The notes beneath the pieces were generated by a model. The model ran no database searches, was not told where the DNA came from, and saw only the letters and a list, made by a program, of their open reading frames with translations. Position numbers and translations under genes: made by a program. Of a stretch of 64,000 nucleotides of DNA, positions 15,302 through 23,910 are shown in pieces. Every line of letters begins with the position of its first letter. Position 1 is the first letter of the stretch. Source of the stretch: Hominenteromicrobium sp964531265 (GTDB lineage: Bacteria; Bacillota; Clostridia; Oscillospirales; Acutalibacteraceae); NCBI GenBank assembly GCA_964531265.1, contig CAZHDW010000005.1, forward strand, positions 1-64,000, read 5' to 3'.

Positions 15302-17707
15302 TTACTGCATTTTAAAGGTCACATTATTGAGCTCACTATTGACTCTGAGCAGTGTACCAAGCTCGCAATCCTCAGCCTCAGCGCCGCAGACCTCGGAGAC
15401 TCCGTGCACATTGCGCATAAGCACCTTGAGCTCCTCGGCTCTGCCCTCAAAGTGGATTGTAATCTCTCCACCATGATTTACTGCATTTACAAGGAGCATA
15501 TCATTGCCACGGCTGTCCGTAATCTTTGCCTCTGCGCAGTCGGAAAGCTCAAACACATTCAGTGTAAGGCCCTTGCCGTAGTCATAATCTGGCTGCTGGT
15601 CGTTCTCTCCGAGCGCCACGATGGAGTTCTCTCTTGCAAGCAGCGGCAGGGAGAAGAAGTCGTATTTTTCTCTCATCCAGCGGCCGCCGAGCTTCACGCT
15701 GTTGTCCAGAAGGTGCGTCCACCTGCCCTCAGGCAGATAGTAAACAACGTCGCCCTCTTTGCTGAATACCGGCGCTACAAGCAGGTTGTCACCGAGCATG
15801 TACTGGCGGTCGAGATCCTCGCAGGAGATATCCTCCGGGAACTCCAGAACCATTGCACGCATGGTGGGCACGCCTGTTTTATGTGTGTTGACCGCAGCGG
15901 AGAACATATACGGCATGAGTCTGCACTTCAGCTCGGAGAATTTGCGTACTACTGCAACGGACTCCTCACCGTTTTCCTCGCCCTCCTTGCTGAACATCCA
16001 CGGAACTCTGTAGGAATTGGAGCCGTGCAGTCTCGAATGCGTGGAGAGCAGACCGAAGGCCGCCCAGCGCTTATAAACATCGGCAGGAGCGGTTCCCTCA
16101 AAGCCGCTCATATCGTGGCTCCAGAAGCCGAAGCCGGAGAGACAGAGTGAGAGACCGCCGCGCAGAGATTCCGACATGGACGGGTAGTTCGAGGAGCAGT
16201 CGCCACCCCAATGCACCGGGAATTTCTGGCCGCCGACTGTAGCGCTTCTCGCAAACAGGCATGCCTCATTCTCGCCCTTGAAGTCCTCCAGTACCTCCCA
16301 GACGCACTTATTGTAGAGGTATGTATAGTAGTTGTGCATACGCAGCGGATCGCTTCCGTCGTGATATACCACATCCGTCGGTATTCTTTCGCCGAAGTCC
16401 GTCTTAAAGCAATCTACACCGTGCTCGAGAAGTTTTCTCAGCTTGCCCTGGTACCACTTCCATGCATCGGGATTTGTAAAATCAACAATGCCCATGCCGG
16501 CCTGCCACATATCCCACTGCCATACGTCTCCGTTGGGCTTTTTCAGCAGGTAGCCGTTTTCCATAGCCTCTCTGAACAGCGGAGACTTCTGTGCGATATA
16601 CGGATTTATCCATACGCATATTTTCAGGTTCTTTTCTTCCTTCATCACCTTGAGCTGGTGGTCGATATCCGGGAACATCGCCTGATCCCACTCAAAGCTG
16701 CACCACTCATTCTCCTTCATCCAGTAGCAGTCGAAGTGGAATACATGCAGCGGTATTTTACGCTCTGCCATGCCGTTTACGAACTGCATGACAGTCTCCT
16801 CATCGTATTTTGTTGTAAAGGAGGAGGTGAGCCACAGGCCGAATGTCCATGCCGGCGGAAGAGCCGGTCTGCCTGTGAGCTTTGTGTAATTCTCGAGCAC
16901 CTGCTTCATTTCGCCGCCACCGACTACCATGAAATCTATTTTTTCGCCGGGTACGGAGAACTGTACGCGTGTCACGTGCTCAGAGCATATCTCATAGGAT
17001 ACCGGGCCCGGATCGTTGACAAGCACGCCGTAACCGCGGTTTGTGACGTAGAACGGGATGCTCTTATAGGATATCTCCGTGCAGGTTCCACCGTCCTCAT
17101 TCCATGTTTCGAGTGTCTGGCCGTTCTTCACAAACGGAGTGAAGCGCTCGCCGAGGCCGTACACCTTTTCGCCGATATCAAGCTCCATCTGCACGCGCAT
17201 GAAGTTGTTCGACTTCATTGCCGGGCTGTTGCCGCCGTAAAGATCAAGCTCACTCTGGTGGCGCATGAATTCATCGTCCTGAACGGACATAGTGCTTATC
17301 ATTGCATGGCCGAAGCGATTGCCGACGCTTGTAAGCTTCTTACCCTTATAATAATAGGTGAAATCGCACGGATTCTTCGTCACCACCAGCTCGGTATCGC
17401 CGCTTTTAACGGAGACGCTGTTCTCTCTCTCCGTAACCTCAAGCCTGCAATGGGCATTATTAAGCTCGAACTCCGGCATCTTCTTGGCGCTGCCCAAAAA
17501 ATGGAATGCCTGCACTCTGACGATATCCGGTTGAGGGGAAGAGATATACATCTCCAGCATTGGGCCGCCCACAGCACGCTCATCCTGAGCATAGGGAACG
17601 GTGTAGAGGTATACGCGCTCGTCCTCCACCTTGACTTCACGTACCTGAACCGCATCGGCATTCGTTACGCCGGGACGGTTGAGCCAGTAGCCCTTTGTAA
17701 ATTTCAT
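15302..17707 (-). CDS. yicI: GH31 alpha-xylosidase, YicI type
   Basis: Cytoplasmic glycoside hydrolase family 31 enzyme of 801 residues (E. coli YicI has 772), releasing alpha-linked xylose from xyloglucan-type oligosaccharides such as isoprimeverose. Conservation with YicI is strong from the first residues (KGYWLNRPGV) on: GLGERFTPFVKNGQTLETWN, RPALPPAWTFGLWLTSSFTT, and the nucleophile region DCFKTDFGERIPTDV near residue 420. The acid/base aspartate is in PVHWGGDCSSNY. No signal peptide is present. The start is the ATG at 17707 with AAAGG 11 bases upstream; the GTG at 17719 overlaps that site. It is divergent from the AraC regulator gene 175 bases away, which probably controls it. Confidence 0.95.
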   Translation of the reverse strand: MKFTKGYWLNRPGVTNADAVQVREVKVEDERVYLYTVPYAQDERAVGGPMLEMYISSPQPDIVRVQAFHFLGSAKKMPEFELNNAHCRLEVTERENSVSVKSGDTELVVTKNPCDFTYYYKGKKLTSVGNRFGHAMISTMSVQDDEFMRHQSELDLYGGNSPAMKSNNFMRVQMELDIGEKVYGLGERFTPFVKNGQTLETWNEDGGTCTEISYKSIPFYVTNRGYGVLVNDPGPVSYEICSEHVTRVQFSVPGEKIDFMVVGGGEMKQVLENYTKLTGRPALPPAWTFGLWLTSSFTTKYDEETVMQFVNGMAERKIPLHVFHFDCYWMKENEWCSFEWDQAMFPDIDHQLKVMKEEKNLKICVWINPYIAQKSPLFREAMENGYLLKKPNGDVWQWDMWQAGMGIVDFTNPDAWKWYQGKLRKLLEHGVDCFKTDFGERIPTDVVYHDGSDPLRMHNYYTYLYNKCVWEVLEDFKGENEACLFARSATVGGQKFPVHWGGDCSSNYPSMSESLRGGLSLCLSGFGFWSHDMSGFEGTAPADVYKRWAAFGLLSTHSRLHGSNSYRVPWMFSKEGEENGEESVAVVRKFSELKCRLMPYMFSAAVNTHKTGVPTMRAMVLEFPEDISCEDLDRQYMLGDNLLVAPVFSKEGDVVYYLPEGRWTHLLDNSVKLGGRWMREKYDFFSLPLLARENSIVALGENDQQPDYDYGKGLTLNVFELSDCAEAKITDSRGNDMLLVNAVNHGGEITIHFEGRAEELKVLMRNVHGVSEVCGAEAEDCELGTLLRVNSELNNVTFKMQ

Positions 17708-17881
17708 AAGCTCACTCACCTTTCGGTAAAATTCAAAATTTCCGATATTTCTACTTGCGCATCGCGCAATGGTGCTTTATGATTTAAGTATAACCTTTGC
17801 CGAAAACAAAGTCTATCGGAAAATCGCATATTTTTATAAATATTTTGATATTATTCACGCCGAAAGGAGGCAAAAAACGCC

Positions 17882-18769
17882 ATGAACAATAACAATCCGG
17901 ACAGCATGAGGGAGCTTCGCCGTCACGGGGACGCCCTTTTGCCGATAAAGCAATATTGCAATGAGCAGGTGGATGGCCTTTTGGCGCTAGACTGCCACTG
18001 GCACGGCGAAATGGAGCTGTTCTGCGTGACGCAGGGCGCGGTCACCATGCAGTGCGGCACACGTATTTTTGAAGCTCGCACGGGGGACATAGCCTTTTTC
18101 AACAGTGGAGAGCTGCACGCTGCCGTCCCCACCGAGGGCACAAACGCACTCTCATTCAGGGCGCTGGTCTTCAGCCCGGAGCTTTTCTGTGCCGCTGCAA
18201 ACGATATTCTGCGTGTAAAATACATCAATCCCGTCATCAACGGTGAATTGCTCCTGCCAACGCTTATAGAGAACGGCACTTCGCTGCACGGCCTCATCTT
18301 CAGTCTGTTCAACGAGATATATGATCTGCTTGAATCACAGCCGGAGCTGTTCGAATTCAGCGTTAAGGCCGACATGCTTAAGCTTTTTTCCGTTCTCGTC
18401 AGCCACGGAAGGGCCTTTGAGAGCACGTCGCGCAGAAGCTCCGCCGCCGCGAATATAAAAAGCTCTATCCAATATATTCTGGACAACTACAGGACACCCA
18501 TAACCGTGGAAAAGCTTTCCGAAGTGGCAGGAATGAGCGAGGGGCATTTTTGCAGAACCTTCAAGCAGTACACCCTCAAAACTCCGATACAGTTCATCAA
18601 CAGCATTCGTCTGGCACACGCCGCCGAACAGCTCTCCGGTACGGATAAGCGTGTTCTGGATATCGCGCTGGACTGCGGATTCAACAGTGTCAGCTATTTT
18701 ATAGAGGTATTCCGGGACAATTTCAATATCACCCCGTCAAGATATCGAAAAAACAATGGTGACAGTTGA
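17882..18769 (+). CDS. AraC-family transcriptional regulator with cupin sensor domain
   Basis: One-component regulator of 295 residues. The N-terminal cupin-like sensor includes CHWHGEMELFCVTQGAVTMQCG and FEARTGDIAFFNSGELHAA. The C-terminal about 100 residues carry two AraC helix-turn-helices: EKLSEVAGMSEGHFCRTFKQ, then LDIALDCGFNSVSYFIEVFR followed by ITPSRYRK. A full AGGAGG sits 11 bases before the ATG. It is divergent from the alpha-xylosidase gene and immediately upstream of the isomerase-like gene, so it is the likely activator of both, responding to a xylose-related sugar. This regulatory role is inferred from position. Confidence 0.93.
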   Translation: MNNNNPDSMRELRRHGDALLPIKQYCNEQVDGLLALDCHWHGEMELFCVTQGAVTMQCGTRIFEARTGDIAFFNSGELHAAVPTEGTNALSFRALVFSPELFCAAANDILRVKYINPVINGELLLPTLIENGTSLHGLIFSLFNEIYDLLESQPELFEFSVKADMLKLFSVLVSHGRAFESTSRRSSAAANIKSSIQYILDNYRTPITVEKLSEVAGMSEGHFCRTFKQYTLKTPIQFINSIRLAHAAEQLSGTDKRVLDIALDCGFNSVSYFIEVFRDNFNITPSRYRKNNGDS

Positions 18770-18794
18770 TTTTTTACTGTTTATGCGTTAGAAT
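18766..18794 (+). promoter_or_regulatory. Promoter of the isomerase-like gene
   Basis: TTGATT (18766-18771) overlaps the AraC stop codon; a 17-base spacer and TAGAAT (18789-18794) follow. The start of transcription near 18801 gives a leader of about 50 bases. Confidence 0.55.
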
Positions 18795-18852
18795 AGCTTT
18801 AACAGAGTTGTACATACAATTTCGTTCATCGTACATTTAAAGGAGGATAATT

Positions 18853-20328
18853 ATGAATAACATTCCCACCGTTAAAATGGGTATTGTGGCTGTCAGCCGT
18901 GACTGCTTCCCGATAGAGCTTTCCACACAGCGCCGCCGCAATATAGTAGCAGAGTATGGAGAGGGTCTCTATGAATGTCCCATAACCGTCGAAAACGAGC
19001 AGGATGCACTCAATGCCGTAGAGAACGTAAAGGCAGCAGGCTGCAACGCCCTTGTGGTTTTCCTGGGAAATTTCGGCCCCGAAACTCCCGAAACACTCAT
19101 TGCACAGAAATTTGACGGCCCCGTAATGTATGTTGCCGCAGCAGAGGGCGACGGCGACATGATTAACGGCCGCGGCGATGCATACTGCGGTATGCTCAAC
19201 TGCTCCTATAACCTGAATATGCGCCACCTCAAGGCATACATCCCGGAATATCCCGTCGGAAATGCCGTTGAAATTGCAAATATGATCCGCGAATTTGTTC
19301 CGATAGCACGTGCAGTCATCGGCGTAAGCAGCCTCAAGGTTATCACCTTCGGCCCGCGTCCACAGGATTTCTTCGCATGTAATGCTCCCATCAAGGGTCT
19401 TTATGAGCTCGGTGTTGAGATAGAGGAAAATTCCGAGCTTGATCTTCTCGTCAGCTACAAAGCACATGCAAATGACCCGAGAATCCCCGAGGTCGTCGCT
19501 GAAATGGCCGAAGAAATGGGCGAGGGTCACTACTATCCCGATCTCTGCGAGCGTATGGCACAGTTCGAGCTCACACTGCTCGATTGGGCAGAAGCGCATA
19601 AGGGCGCACGTCAGCATGTTGTATTCGCGGATAAGTGCTGGCCGGCATTCCCCGAAGCCTTCGGCTTTGAGCCCTGCTATGTAAACTCCCGTCTGGCTGC
19701 CAAGGGCATTCCGGTAGCCTGCGAGGTCGATATCTACGGCGCACTTTCCGAGTACATCGGTGCATGTGTCTCCGCAGATGCAGTCACACTGCTCGATATC
19801 AATAACTCCGTTCCGCAGTACATCTACGATGAGGACATCAAGGGCAAGTTCGATTACAAGCTCAATGATACCTTCATGGGCTTCCATTGTGGCAACACAC
19901 CTGCATGCAAGATGTGTGCTGACCGTGCAGTCAAGTATCAGCTCATCCAGCACCGTCTGCTTGAGCCGAAGGACTCCGAGCCGGACTTCACACGCGGCAC
20001 ACTCGAGGGCGACATTGCAGCATCCGATATCACCTTCTACCGTTTACAGTGCGACAGCGAGGGCGTTCTGCGCTCCTATATCGCAGAGGGCGAGGTTCTC
20101 CCAGTCAAGACACGCTCCTTTGGCGGAATCGGCATTTTCGCTATTCCCGAGATGGCTCGCTTCTACCGCCATGTTCTCGTTCAGAAGCATTATCCGCACC
20201 ACGGTGCAGTGGCCTTCGGTCACTACGGAAAGGCTCTCTTTGAGGTTTTCAAGTACCTCGGCGTAAAGGATATCGCATATAATCAGCCGAAGTCCCTGCC
20301 GTACCCTTCCGAGAATCCCTTCGCATAA
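18853..20328 (+). CDS. L-fucose/L-arabinose isomerase family protein
   Basis: Cytoplasmic aldose-ketose isomerase-like protein of 491 residues. The N-terminal half has the Rossmann-like start VKMGIVAVSRDCFPIEL and LVVFLGNFGPETPE. The C-terminal half shows the metal-site type segments ACEVDIYGALSEYIG, VTLLDINN and GFHCGNTPACKMC, then HHGAVAFGHYGKALFEVFKYLG, resembling the Glu/Asp/His ligands of FucI/AraA. The natural sugar is unknown. Its place beside an alpha-xylosidase and AraC regulator, with a xylulokinase-like gene 12 kb away, suggests a role for xylose or an isomer. Preceded by AAAGGAGG with good spacing; followed by a terminator, so monocistronic. Confidence 0.88.
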   Translation: MNNIPTVKMGIVAVSRDCFPIELSTQRRRNIVAEYGEGLYECPITVENEQDALNAVENVKAAGCNALVVFLGNFGPETPETLIAQKFDGPVMYVAAAEGDGDMINGRGDAYCGMLNCSYNLNMRHLKAYIPEYPVGNAVEIANMIREFVPIARAVIGVSSLKVITFGPRPQDFFACNAPIKGLYELGVEIEENSELDLLVSYKAHANDPRIPEVVAEMAEEMGEGHYYPDLCERMAQFELTLLDWAEAHKGARQHVVFADKCWPAFPEAFGFEPCYVNSRLAAKGIPVACEVDIYGALSEYIGACVSADAVTLLDINNSVPQYIYDEDIKGKFDYKLNDTFMGFHCGNTPACKMCADRAVKYQLIQHRLLEPKDSEPDFTRGTLEGDIAASDITFYRLQCDSEGVLRSYIAEGEVLPVKTRSFGGIGIFAIPEMARFYRHVLVQKHYPHHGAVAFGHYGKALFEVFKYLGVKDIAYNQPKSLPYPSENPFA

Positions 20329-20350
20329 TTAAAGCTCATAAAAGCAGCTC

Positions 20351-20385
20351 ACCGACGACAGTGCCATACTGTCGTCGGTTTTGTT
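20351..20385 (+). terminator. Isomerase-like gene terminator
   Basis: CCGACGACAGT (20352-20362) pairs with ACTGTCGTCGG (20368-20378) across a 5-base loop and runs into TTTTGTT. Confidence 0.9.
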
Positions 20386-20453
20386 ATAAAAAAGCATTTT
20401 CTCTGTAATATTCCGCGTTTCGCAGAGTCTTTTGGGTGTAAGGAGGTGATAGA

Positions 20454-20957
20454 GTGACCGAGTTTGAGCAAATATACCGCGCGTATTTTACAGATGTCTA
20501 CCGCTATGCTCTGCGGCTTACCCGGGACAGCAGTATTGCGGAGGACATAACGGCGGATACCTTTTTCCGTGCCATGCGCTCGCTTGGCAGCTTTCGCGGC
20601 GACTGCGAAATAAGCGTCTGGCTGTGTAAAATCGCCAAAAACAGCTATTTTTCCTACTGCAAGAAAAACTCAAGAGCGGTACCCACCGACATCTCAATGC
20701 TTACCGAAATACCGTCCGACGACGCACCTGTGGACGAAAGGCTGATAGAGCACGAGGAGGCCGCGAAAATACATGAGGTGCTCTCCGGGATAAAGGAGCC
20801 TTACCGTCGCGTGTTTATCTGGCGCGTTTTTGCACATCTGAGCTTCAAGCAGATAGGTAAGCTCTTCAAAAAGACCGAAAACTGGGCTTGTGTCACATAT
20901 CACCGCGCCAAAAACATGATAAAAAGCAAAATGGAGGATGATAGCCATGGAGAATAA
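20454..20957 (+). CDS. ECF RNA polymerase sigma factor
   Basis: Extracytoplasmic-function sigma-70 factor of 167 residues. Region 2 is FEQIYRAYFTDVYRYALRLTRDSSIAEDITADTFFRAM; region 4, near residues 110-160, includes EPYRRVFIWRVFAHLSFKQIGKLFKKTENWACVTYHRAKN. The start is GTG at 20454 behind AAGGAGGTGATA. Its last 11 bases overlap the start of the anti-sigma gene, so it is held in check by its own co-encoded regulator. The target promoters and signal are unknown; nothing here shows an autoregulated ECF promoter with certainty. Confidence 0.93.
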   Translation: MTEFEQIYRAYFTDVYRYALRLTRDSSIAEDITADTFFRAMRSLGSFRGDCEISVWLCKIAKNSYFSYCKKNSRAVPTDISMLTEIPSDDAPVDERLIEHEEAAKIHEVLSGIKEPYRRVFIWRVFAHLSFKQIGKLFKKTENWACVTYHRAKNMIKSKMEDDSHGE

Positions 20958-21849
20958 ATGCAATATCATACGTGACCTTCTGCCGCTATACGCCGAGGGC
21001 ATGGTGTGCAGCGATACCGAACACTTCGTCGAGGAGCATCTTGCAAAATGTCCCGAATGCCGGGCGGAGCTTGAAAAACTGAGAGAACCAAAACCAATTG
21101 AAGCCAATGACCTCACAGCACCGCTCAAGAGCATAAGAAAAAAGCTGATTGCAAAGAGAATACAGACTGCGGCGCTCACAGCCGTTTTCGTTGCGGCTCT
21201 TCTCCTGTCACTCTTTGCCGCACTCGATTCGCCCATATACTTTCCGTATACCGAAGACCTCATCTCCGTCAAGAAATCGGGCTCCGCAGGGCTTCATATC
21301 AGCTTTGACGAATGCGTCACCGATTTTGAATACTCAATTTTCGCCGAACCCGGCAGCGACAGTCGCAAGATATGCGAGATCACCGCATGGACATCAACCC
21401 TGGATAAGCATTTTTCCTCAAAGCAGGGGAATTTATCCACCTTTATAAAGACGGATGACCCGGACAGCATAGTGGTCATGTACAGCCCGAATGACGGCAA
21501 CGAGGCCGTACGGCTCTACGGAGATATGCTGAATTCCGGAATGATAACCATGCCGAGGCTGGTGCTCAACTATTACCTGATTATCAGCCTTGCAGTGTTC
21601 GCCGCTCTGGGAATTGCGTGGCTGCTGCTTTACAAAAAGCCCAATGCGCGCAAATGGGTGGGAAGAATCGCGCTGTATCCGCTCTCCTACATCGTCAGCC
21701 ATTTCATAGTCGTCGGAGCCGAGGCCGTCTCCTATTCCGCACTAAGGGATTTCTACCTGATAGTTTTCATCTCAATACTGCTCTATGCGTCGGCACTGCT
21801 CCTTATAAATGTGCTGCGCATCAAAAAGGAAATATCCGATATCCGCTAA
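20947..21849 (+). CDS. Zinc-finger (HC2-type) membrane anti-sigma factor
   Basis: Membrane-anchored anti-sigma factor of 300 residues. The zinc motif HLAKCPECRAEL (His-x3-Cys-x2-Cys) lies near residue 35, with an earlier Cys in DNKC-like MENKCNIIRDLLPLY. Hydrophobic segments include TAALTAVFVAALLLSLFAAL near residue 80, a pair around residues 205-225 (YYLIISLAVFAALGIAWLLL), and two more near the C-terminus (YIVSHFIVVGAEAV, FYLIVFISILLYASALLLINVL). A globular extracytoplasmic portion lies between the first and second segments. The start is the ATG at 20947, 9 bases after GGAGG; an upstream ATG at 20938 overlaps that site. It binds and silences the ECF sigma factor encoded just upstream, by family analogy. 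Confidence 0.9.
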   Translation: MENKCNIIRDLLPLYAEGMVCSDTEHFVEEHLAKCPECRAELEKLREPKPIEANDLTAPLKSIRKKLIAKRIQTAALTAVFVAALLLSLFAALDSPIYFPYTEDLISVKKSGSAGLHISFDECVTDFEYSIFAEPGSDSRKICEITAWTSTLDKHFSSKQGNLSTFIKTDDPDSIVVMYSPNDGNEAVRLYGDMLNSGMITMPRLVLNYYLIISLAVFAALGIAWLLLYKKPNARKWVGRIALYPLSYIVSHFIVVGAEAVSYSALRDFYLIVFISILLYASALLLINVLRIKKEISDIR

Positions 21850-21886
21850 AAAAGGCTGTGCCCGTCGGACACAGCCCTGGTTTATT
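21850..21886 (-). terminator. Terminator of the LprI-like lipoprotein gene
   Basis: On the minus strand GGCTGTG pairs with CACAGCC around a 9-base loop, followed by TTTTTTAG. The convergent anti-sigma gene ends at 21849, so the same hairpin may serve both genes. Confidence 0.8.
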
Positions 21887-21887
21887 C

Positions 21888-22511
21888 TCAGCCAAATACA
21901 AGCTGACCGTCTATCTCGTACAGCACAGCGCACAGCTCTATGGCTCTTGAACGATAATAGAGCATTATCTCTCTTGCCACAGTCACCGCTGCCATTGCAT
22001 CCTCCTCGTCAACGGAATTGCGTATCTCCTGCAAGCTGTCGTTTTGAGCATCTATCCAGCTCTCCTGCTCAGCCTTTACCTTTTCCACAGTCCCGGCATC
22101 AGCGGAATCTATTATTTGCATGTACGCGGCATCTATCTGAGCCTTCCAGCTTTTTGCGGCCTCACTGCAAGCTGCTGACATAGCGGAATTCGAAGAGGCA
22201 TCCTCCATGTCGAGGTCGTATTTCTTGTCTATCGGATTTCCGATGAATTCCACCGCAAAGGCATTGCTTCCAACCTCCGGGGCAGGTAATGACGAGCTGT
22301 GCAGGCCGTCCTCCTCACCCTCCGGGGCAGGTGTCGGAGCAAGCTCATCCTCCGGGGCAGGCGTCGGGGTGGGAACTGATACTGCCGTACCCGTGCTATT
22401 CGATGTTACAGCGCTCTCCTCAGCGACCGTGGTTTTTTCCGCACATGCCGAAAGCAGTGCGAAGAGCAGTACCTGGCACAGGACGAACGCCAATATTTTT
22501 CTCTTTTTCAT
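21888..22511 (-). CDS. LprI/DUF1311-like lipoprotein
   Basis: Secreted lipoprotein of 207 residues. The signal peptide MKKRKILAFVLCQVLLFALLSAC ends in lipobox LSAC, Cys at about residue 23. A proline/acid-rich linker (VPTPTPAPEDELAPTPAPEGEED) follows. The C-terminal about 110 residues resemble LprI/DUF1311 domains: SWKAQIDAAYMQIIDSADA, KAEQESWIDAQND, YYRSRAIELCAVLYEI, with Trp and Cys residues in typical places. LprI-type proteins inhibit lysozyme in some bacteria; that function is not shown here. It is convergent with the ECF/anti-sigma pair and divergent from the NUDIX gene. Start ATG at 22511 behind AAAGGAGC. Confidence 0.85.
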   Translation of the reverse strand: MKKRKILAFVLCQVLLFALLSACAEKTTVAEESAVTSNSTGTAVSVPTPTPAPEDELAPTPAPEGEEDGLHSSSLPAPEVGSNAFAVEFIGNPIDKKYDLDMEDASSNSAMSAACSEAAKSWKAQIDAAYMQIIDSADAGTVEKVKAEQESWIDAQNDSLQEIRNSVDEEDAMAAVTVAREIMLYYRSRAIELCAVLYEIDGQLVFG

Positions 22512-22596
22512 GCAAAAGCTCCTTTCAAAGTGTCTGAAACACCTCTTTTTTACGGTCTCAGCCTACCACAACAAAAACAAATATGCAAGCGGAATC

Positions 22597-22625
22597 TTGC
22601 TAAGTTCAGAAAATGTTTATATAAT
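22597..22625 (+). promoter_or_regulatory. Promoter of the NUDIX gene
   Basis: TTGCTA (22597-22602), a 17-base spacer and TATAAT (22620-22625), ending 37 bases before the ATG of the NUDIX gene. Confidence 0.85.
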
Positions 22626-22662
22626 AGAGTTGATCCACGTTTTTTTGAAAGGAAGGGATGCT

Positions 22663-23208
22663 ATGAAACTATTTGAAAAGACACTCGGCAGCGAGACGAA
22701 ATTTGAGGGACATATAATTACCGTAAAGCTCGATGATGTTGAGCTTGAGAACGGCAGTCAGGCAAAGCGTGAGGTCGTGTGCCACAACGGCGGCGTATGC
22801 GCGGCGGTTCTTACCGAAAATGACGAGCTTCTGCTTGTAAAGCAGTTCAGATACCCGTATAAAGAGGTACTTTTGGAGCTTCCGGCGGGCAAACTTGAAA
22901 AGGGAGAGGATCCCTTTGAGGCCGTGAAACGTGAGCAGAGGGAGGAGACCGGCACTACCGGTAAGGGCTATGTCTTCCTCGGCGATCTCTATCCCACACC
23001 GGGCTACTGCGGAGAGATAATCCGCATATGGGCGTGCCGCGTGGACAGCAGCACTCAGCAGCAGCTTGATGAGGATGAATTTCTTGAAGTCGAGCGAATA
23101 CCGCTCAAAAAAGCCGTTGAAATGGTGCTGAATAACGAAATTCCGGACTCCAAGACACAGGTTGGCATACTCAAAACCGCCGCTTTGGTAGAGGCCGGCA
23201 AGCTCTGA
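22663..23208 (+). CDS. NUDIX hydrolase, ADP-ribose pyrophosphatase type
   Basis: Cytoplasmic NUDIX hydrolase of 181 residues, probably hydrolysing ADP-ribose to AMP and ribose 5-phosphate. The Nudix box is GKLEKGEDPFEAVKREQREETG near residue 86, with the catalytic REx2EE glutamates. The surroundings VVCHNGGVCAAVLTENDELLLVKQFRYPYKEVLLELPAG and YPTPGYCGEIIRIW are typical of the ADPRase branch (NudF/YqkG). The start is the ATG at 22663 with GGAAGGG six bases upstream; a longer frame extending back to 22207 is not supported. It has its own promoter and is followed by a hairpin with a T tract. Confidence 0.93.
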   Translation: MKLFEKTLGSETKFEGHIITVKLDDVELENGSQAKREVVCHNGGVCAAVLTENDELLLVKQFRYPYKEVLLELPAGKLEKGEDPFEAVKREQREETGTTGKGYVFLGDLYPTPGYCGEIIRIWACRVDSSTQQQLDEDEFLEVERIPLKKAVEMVLNNEIPDSKTQVGILKTAALVEAGKL

Positions 23209-23276
23209 TTTTGAAGCTGAGCAGTTTTTTCGTTTTAAAATTCTCTTATTTTCCGGTATAATAAATACATACAACG

Positions 23277-23328
23277 TGTGGTTTTCTCGCAAAACGTAAG
23301 TCCTGTTGCGAGAAGGCCACTTTTTTTA
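23277..23328 (+). terminator. NUDIX terminator or carD leader attenuator
   Basis: GTGGTTTTCTCGC and GCGAGAAGGCCAC form a long stem around a 17-base loop, followed by TTTTTTTATT. It would end the NUDIX transcript. A TATAAT at 23257-23262 sits just upstream, so transcripts begun there would run straight into this hairpin before the CarD-like gene starts at 23351. Confidence 0.75.
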
Positions 23329-23350
23329 TTACCCGAAATGAGCAAGGAAT

Positions 23351-23860
23351 ATGTTTCAGGTAAATGATACGGTTTTGTACGGCAGCCAGAGCGTTTGTAC
23401 GGTGACGGAGATATGTGAGAAGAAGATCGGCAATGAGAAATATCTCTACTATGCGCTGAAGCCCGTATTCGATAACAAATCCACCATATATGTTCCCTGT
23501 CAGAATCCGAAGCTTGTAGAAAAGATGCGCCGCATTCTCTCCGCCGCAGAGATAAGGGAGCTGATAGATTCCATCGCATATGATACTCTCGAATGGATCC
23601 CCGAGGACAGCGAGAGGAAGGAAAAATACGGAGAGATAATCCACAGTGGCGACAGAAGACAGCTCATGCTGCTGATAAGCACACTGTACCGCCTCAAGCT
23701 AAAGCAAAAGGAACAGGGCAAGAAGTTCCACGCGGTGGACGAACAGCTTTTGGATCGTGCACAGAAGCTGCTGCATGAGGAATTCGCCTACGTGCTGAAC
23801 ATAACTCCGCAGGAGGTTCCGCCATTCATAGCAAAGCAGCTTGAGGTCACGGTAAAATAA
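23351..23860 (+). CDS. CarD-like RNA polymerase-binding regulator
   Basis: CarD/TRCF-RID-type transcriptional regulator of 169 residues. The N-terminal RNA-polymerase-interacting beta domain is MFQVNDTVLYGSQSVCTVTEIC and YYALKPVFDNKSTIYVPCQN; the C-terminal helical part spans roughly residues 55-165 and ends APFI-like PPFIAKQLEVTV. Such proteins bind the polymerase beta subunit and modulate open-complex stability at rRNA and growth promoters. The gene has an AAGG only three bases before the ATG, an unusually short spacing, which could mean weak translation. It stands between two terminator hairpins. Confidence 0.88.
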   Translation: MFQVNDTVLYGSQSVCTVTEICEKKIGNEKYLYYALKPVFDNKSTIYVPCQNPKLVEKMRRILSAAEIRELIDSIAYDTLEWIPEDSERKEKYGEIIHSGDRRQLMLLISTLYRLKLKQKEQGKKFHAVDEQLLDRAQKLLHEEFAYVLNITPQEVPPFIAKQLEVTVK

Positions 23861-23869
23861 CTCTTGGCA

Positions 23870-23906
23870 AAAAAGGACGTGTATTAGAAAGATACACGTC
23901 CTTTTT
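23870..23906. terminator. Bidirectional terminator between carD-like and GH5 genes
   Basis: The 15-base arms AAAAAGGACGTGTAT and ATACACGTCCTTTTT pair perfectly around a 7-base loop, with T tracts on both strands. It serves the two convergent genes. Confidence 0.92.
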
Positions 23907-23910
23907 ATGC

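Noticed and set aside
16211..17782. A 523-codon plus-strand frame
   Set aside because: Antisense shadow of the GH31 alpha-xylosidase, Cys- and His-rich composition, no domain.
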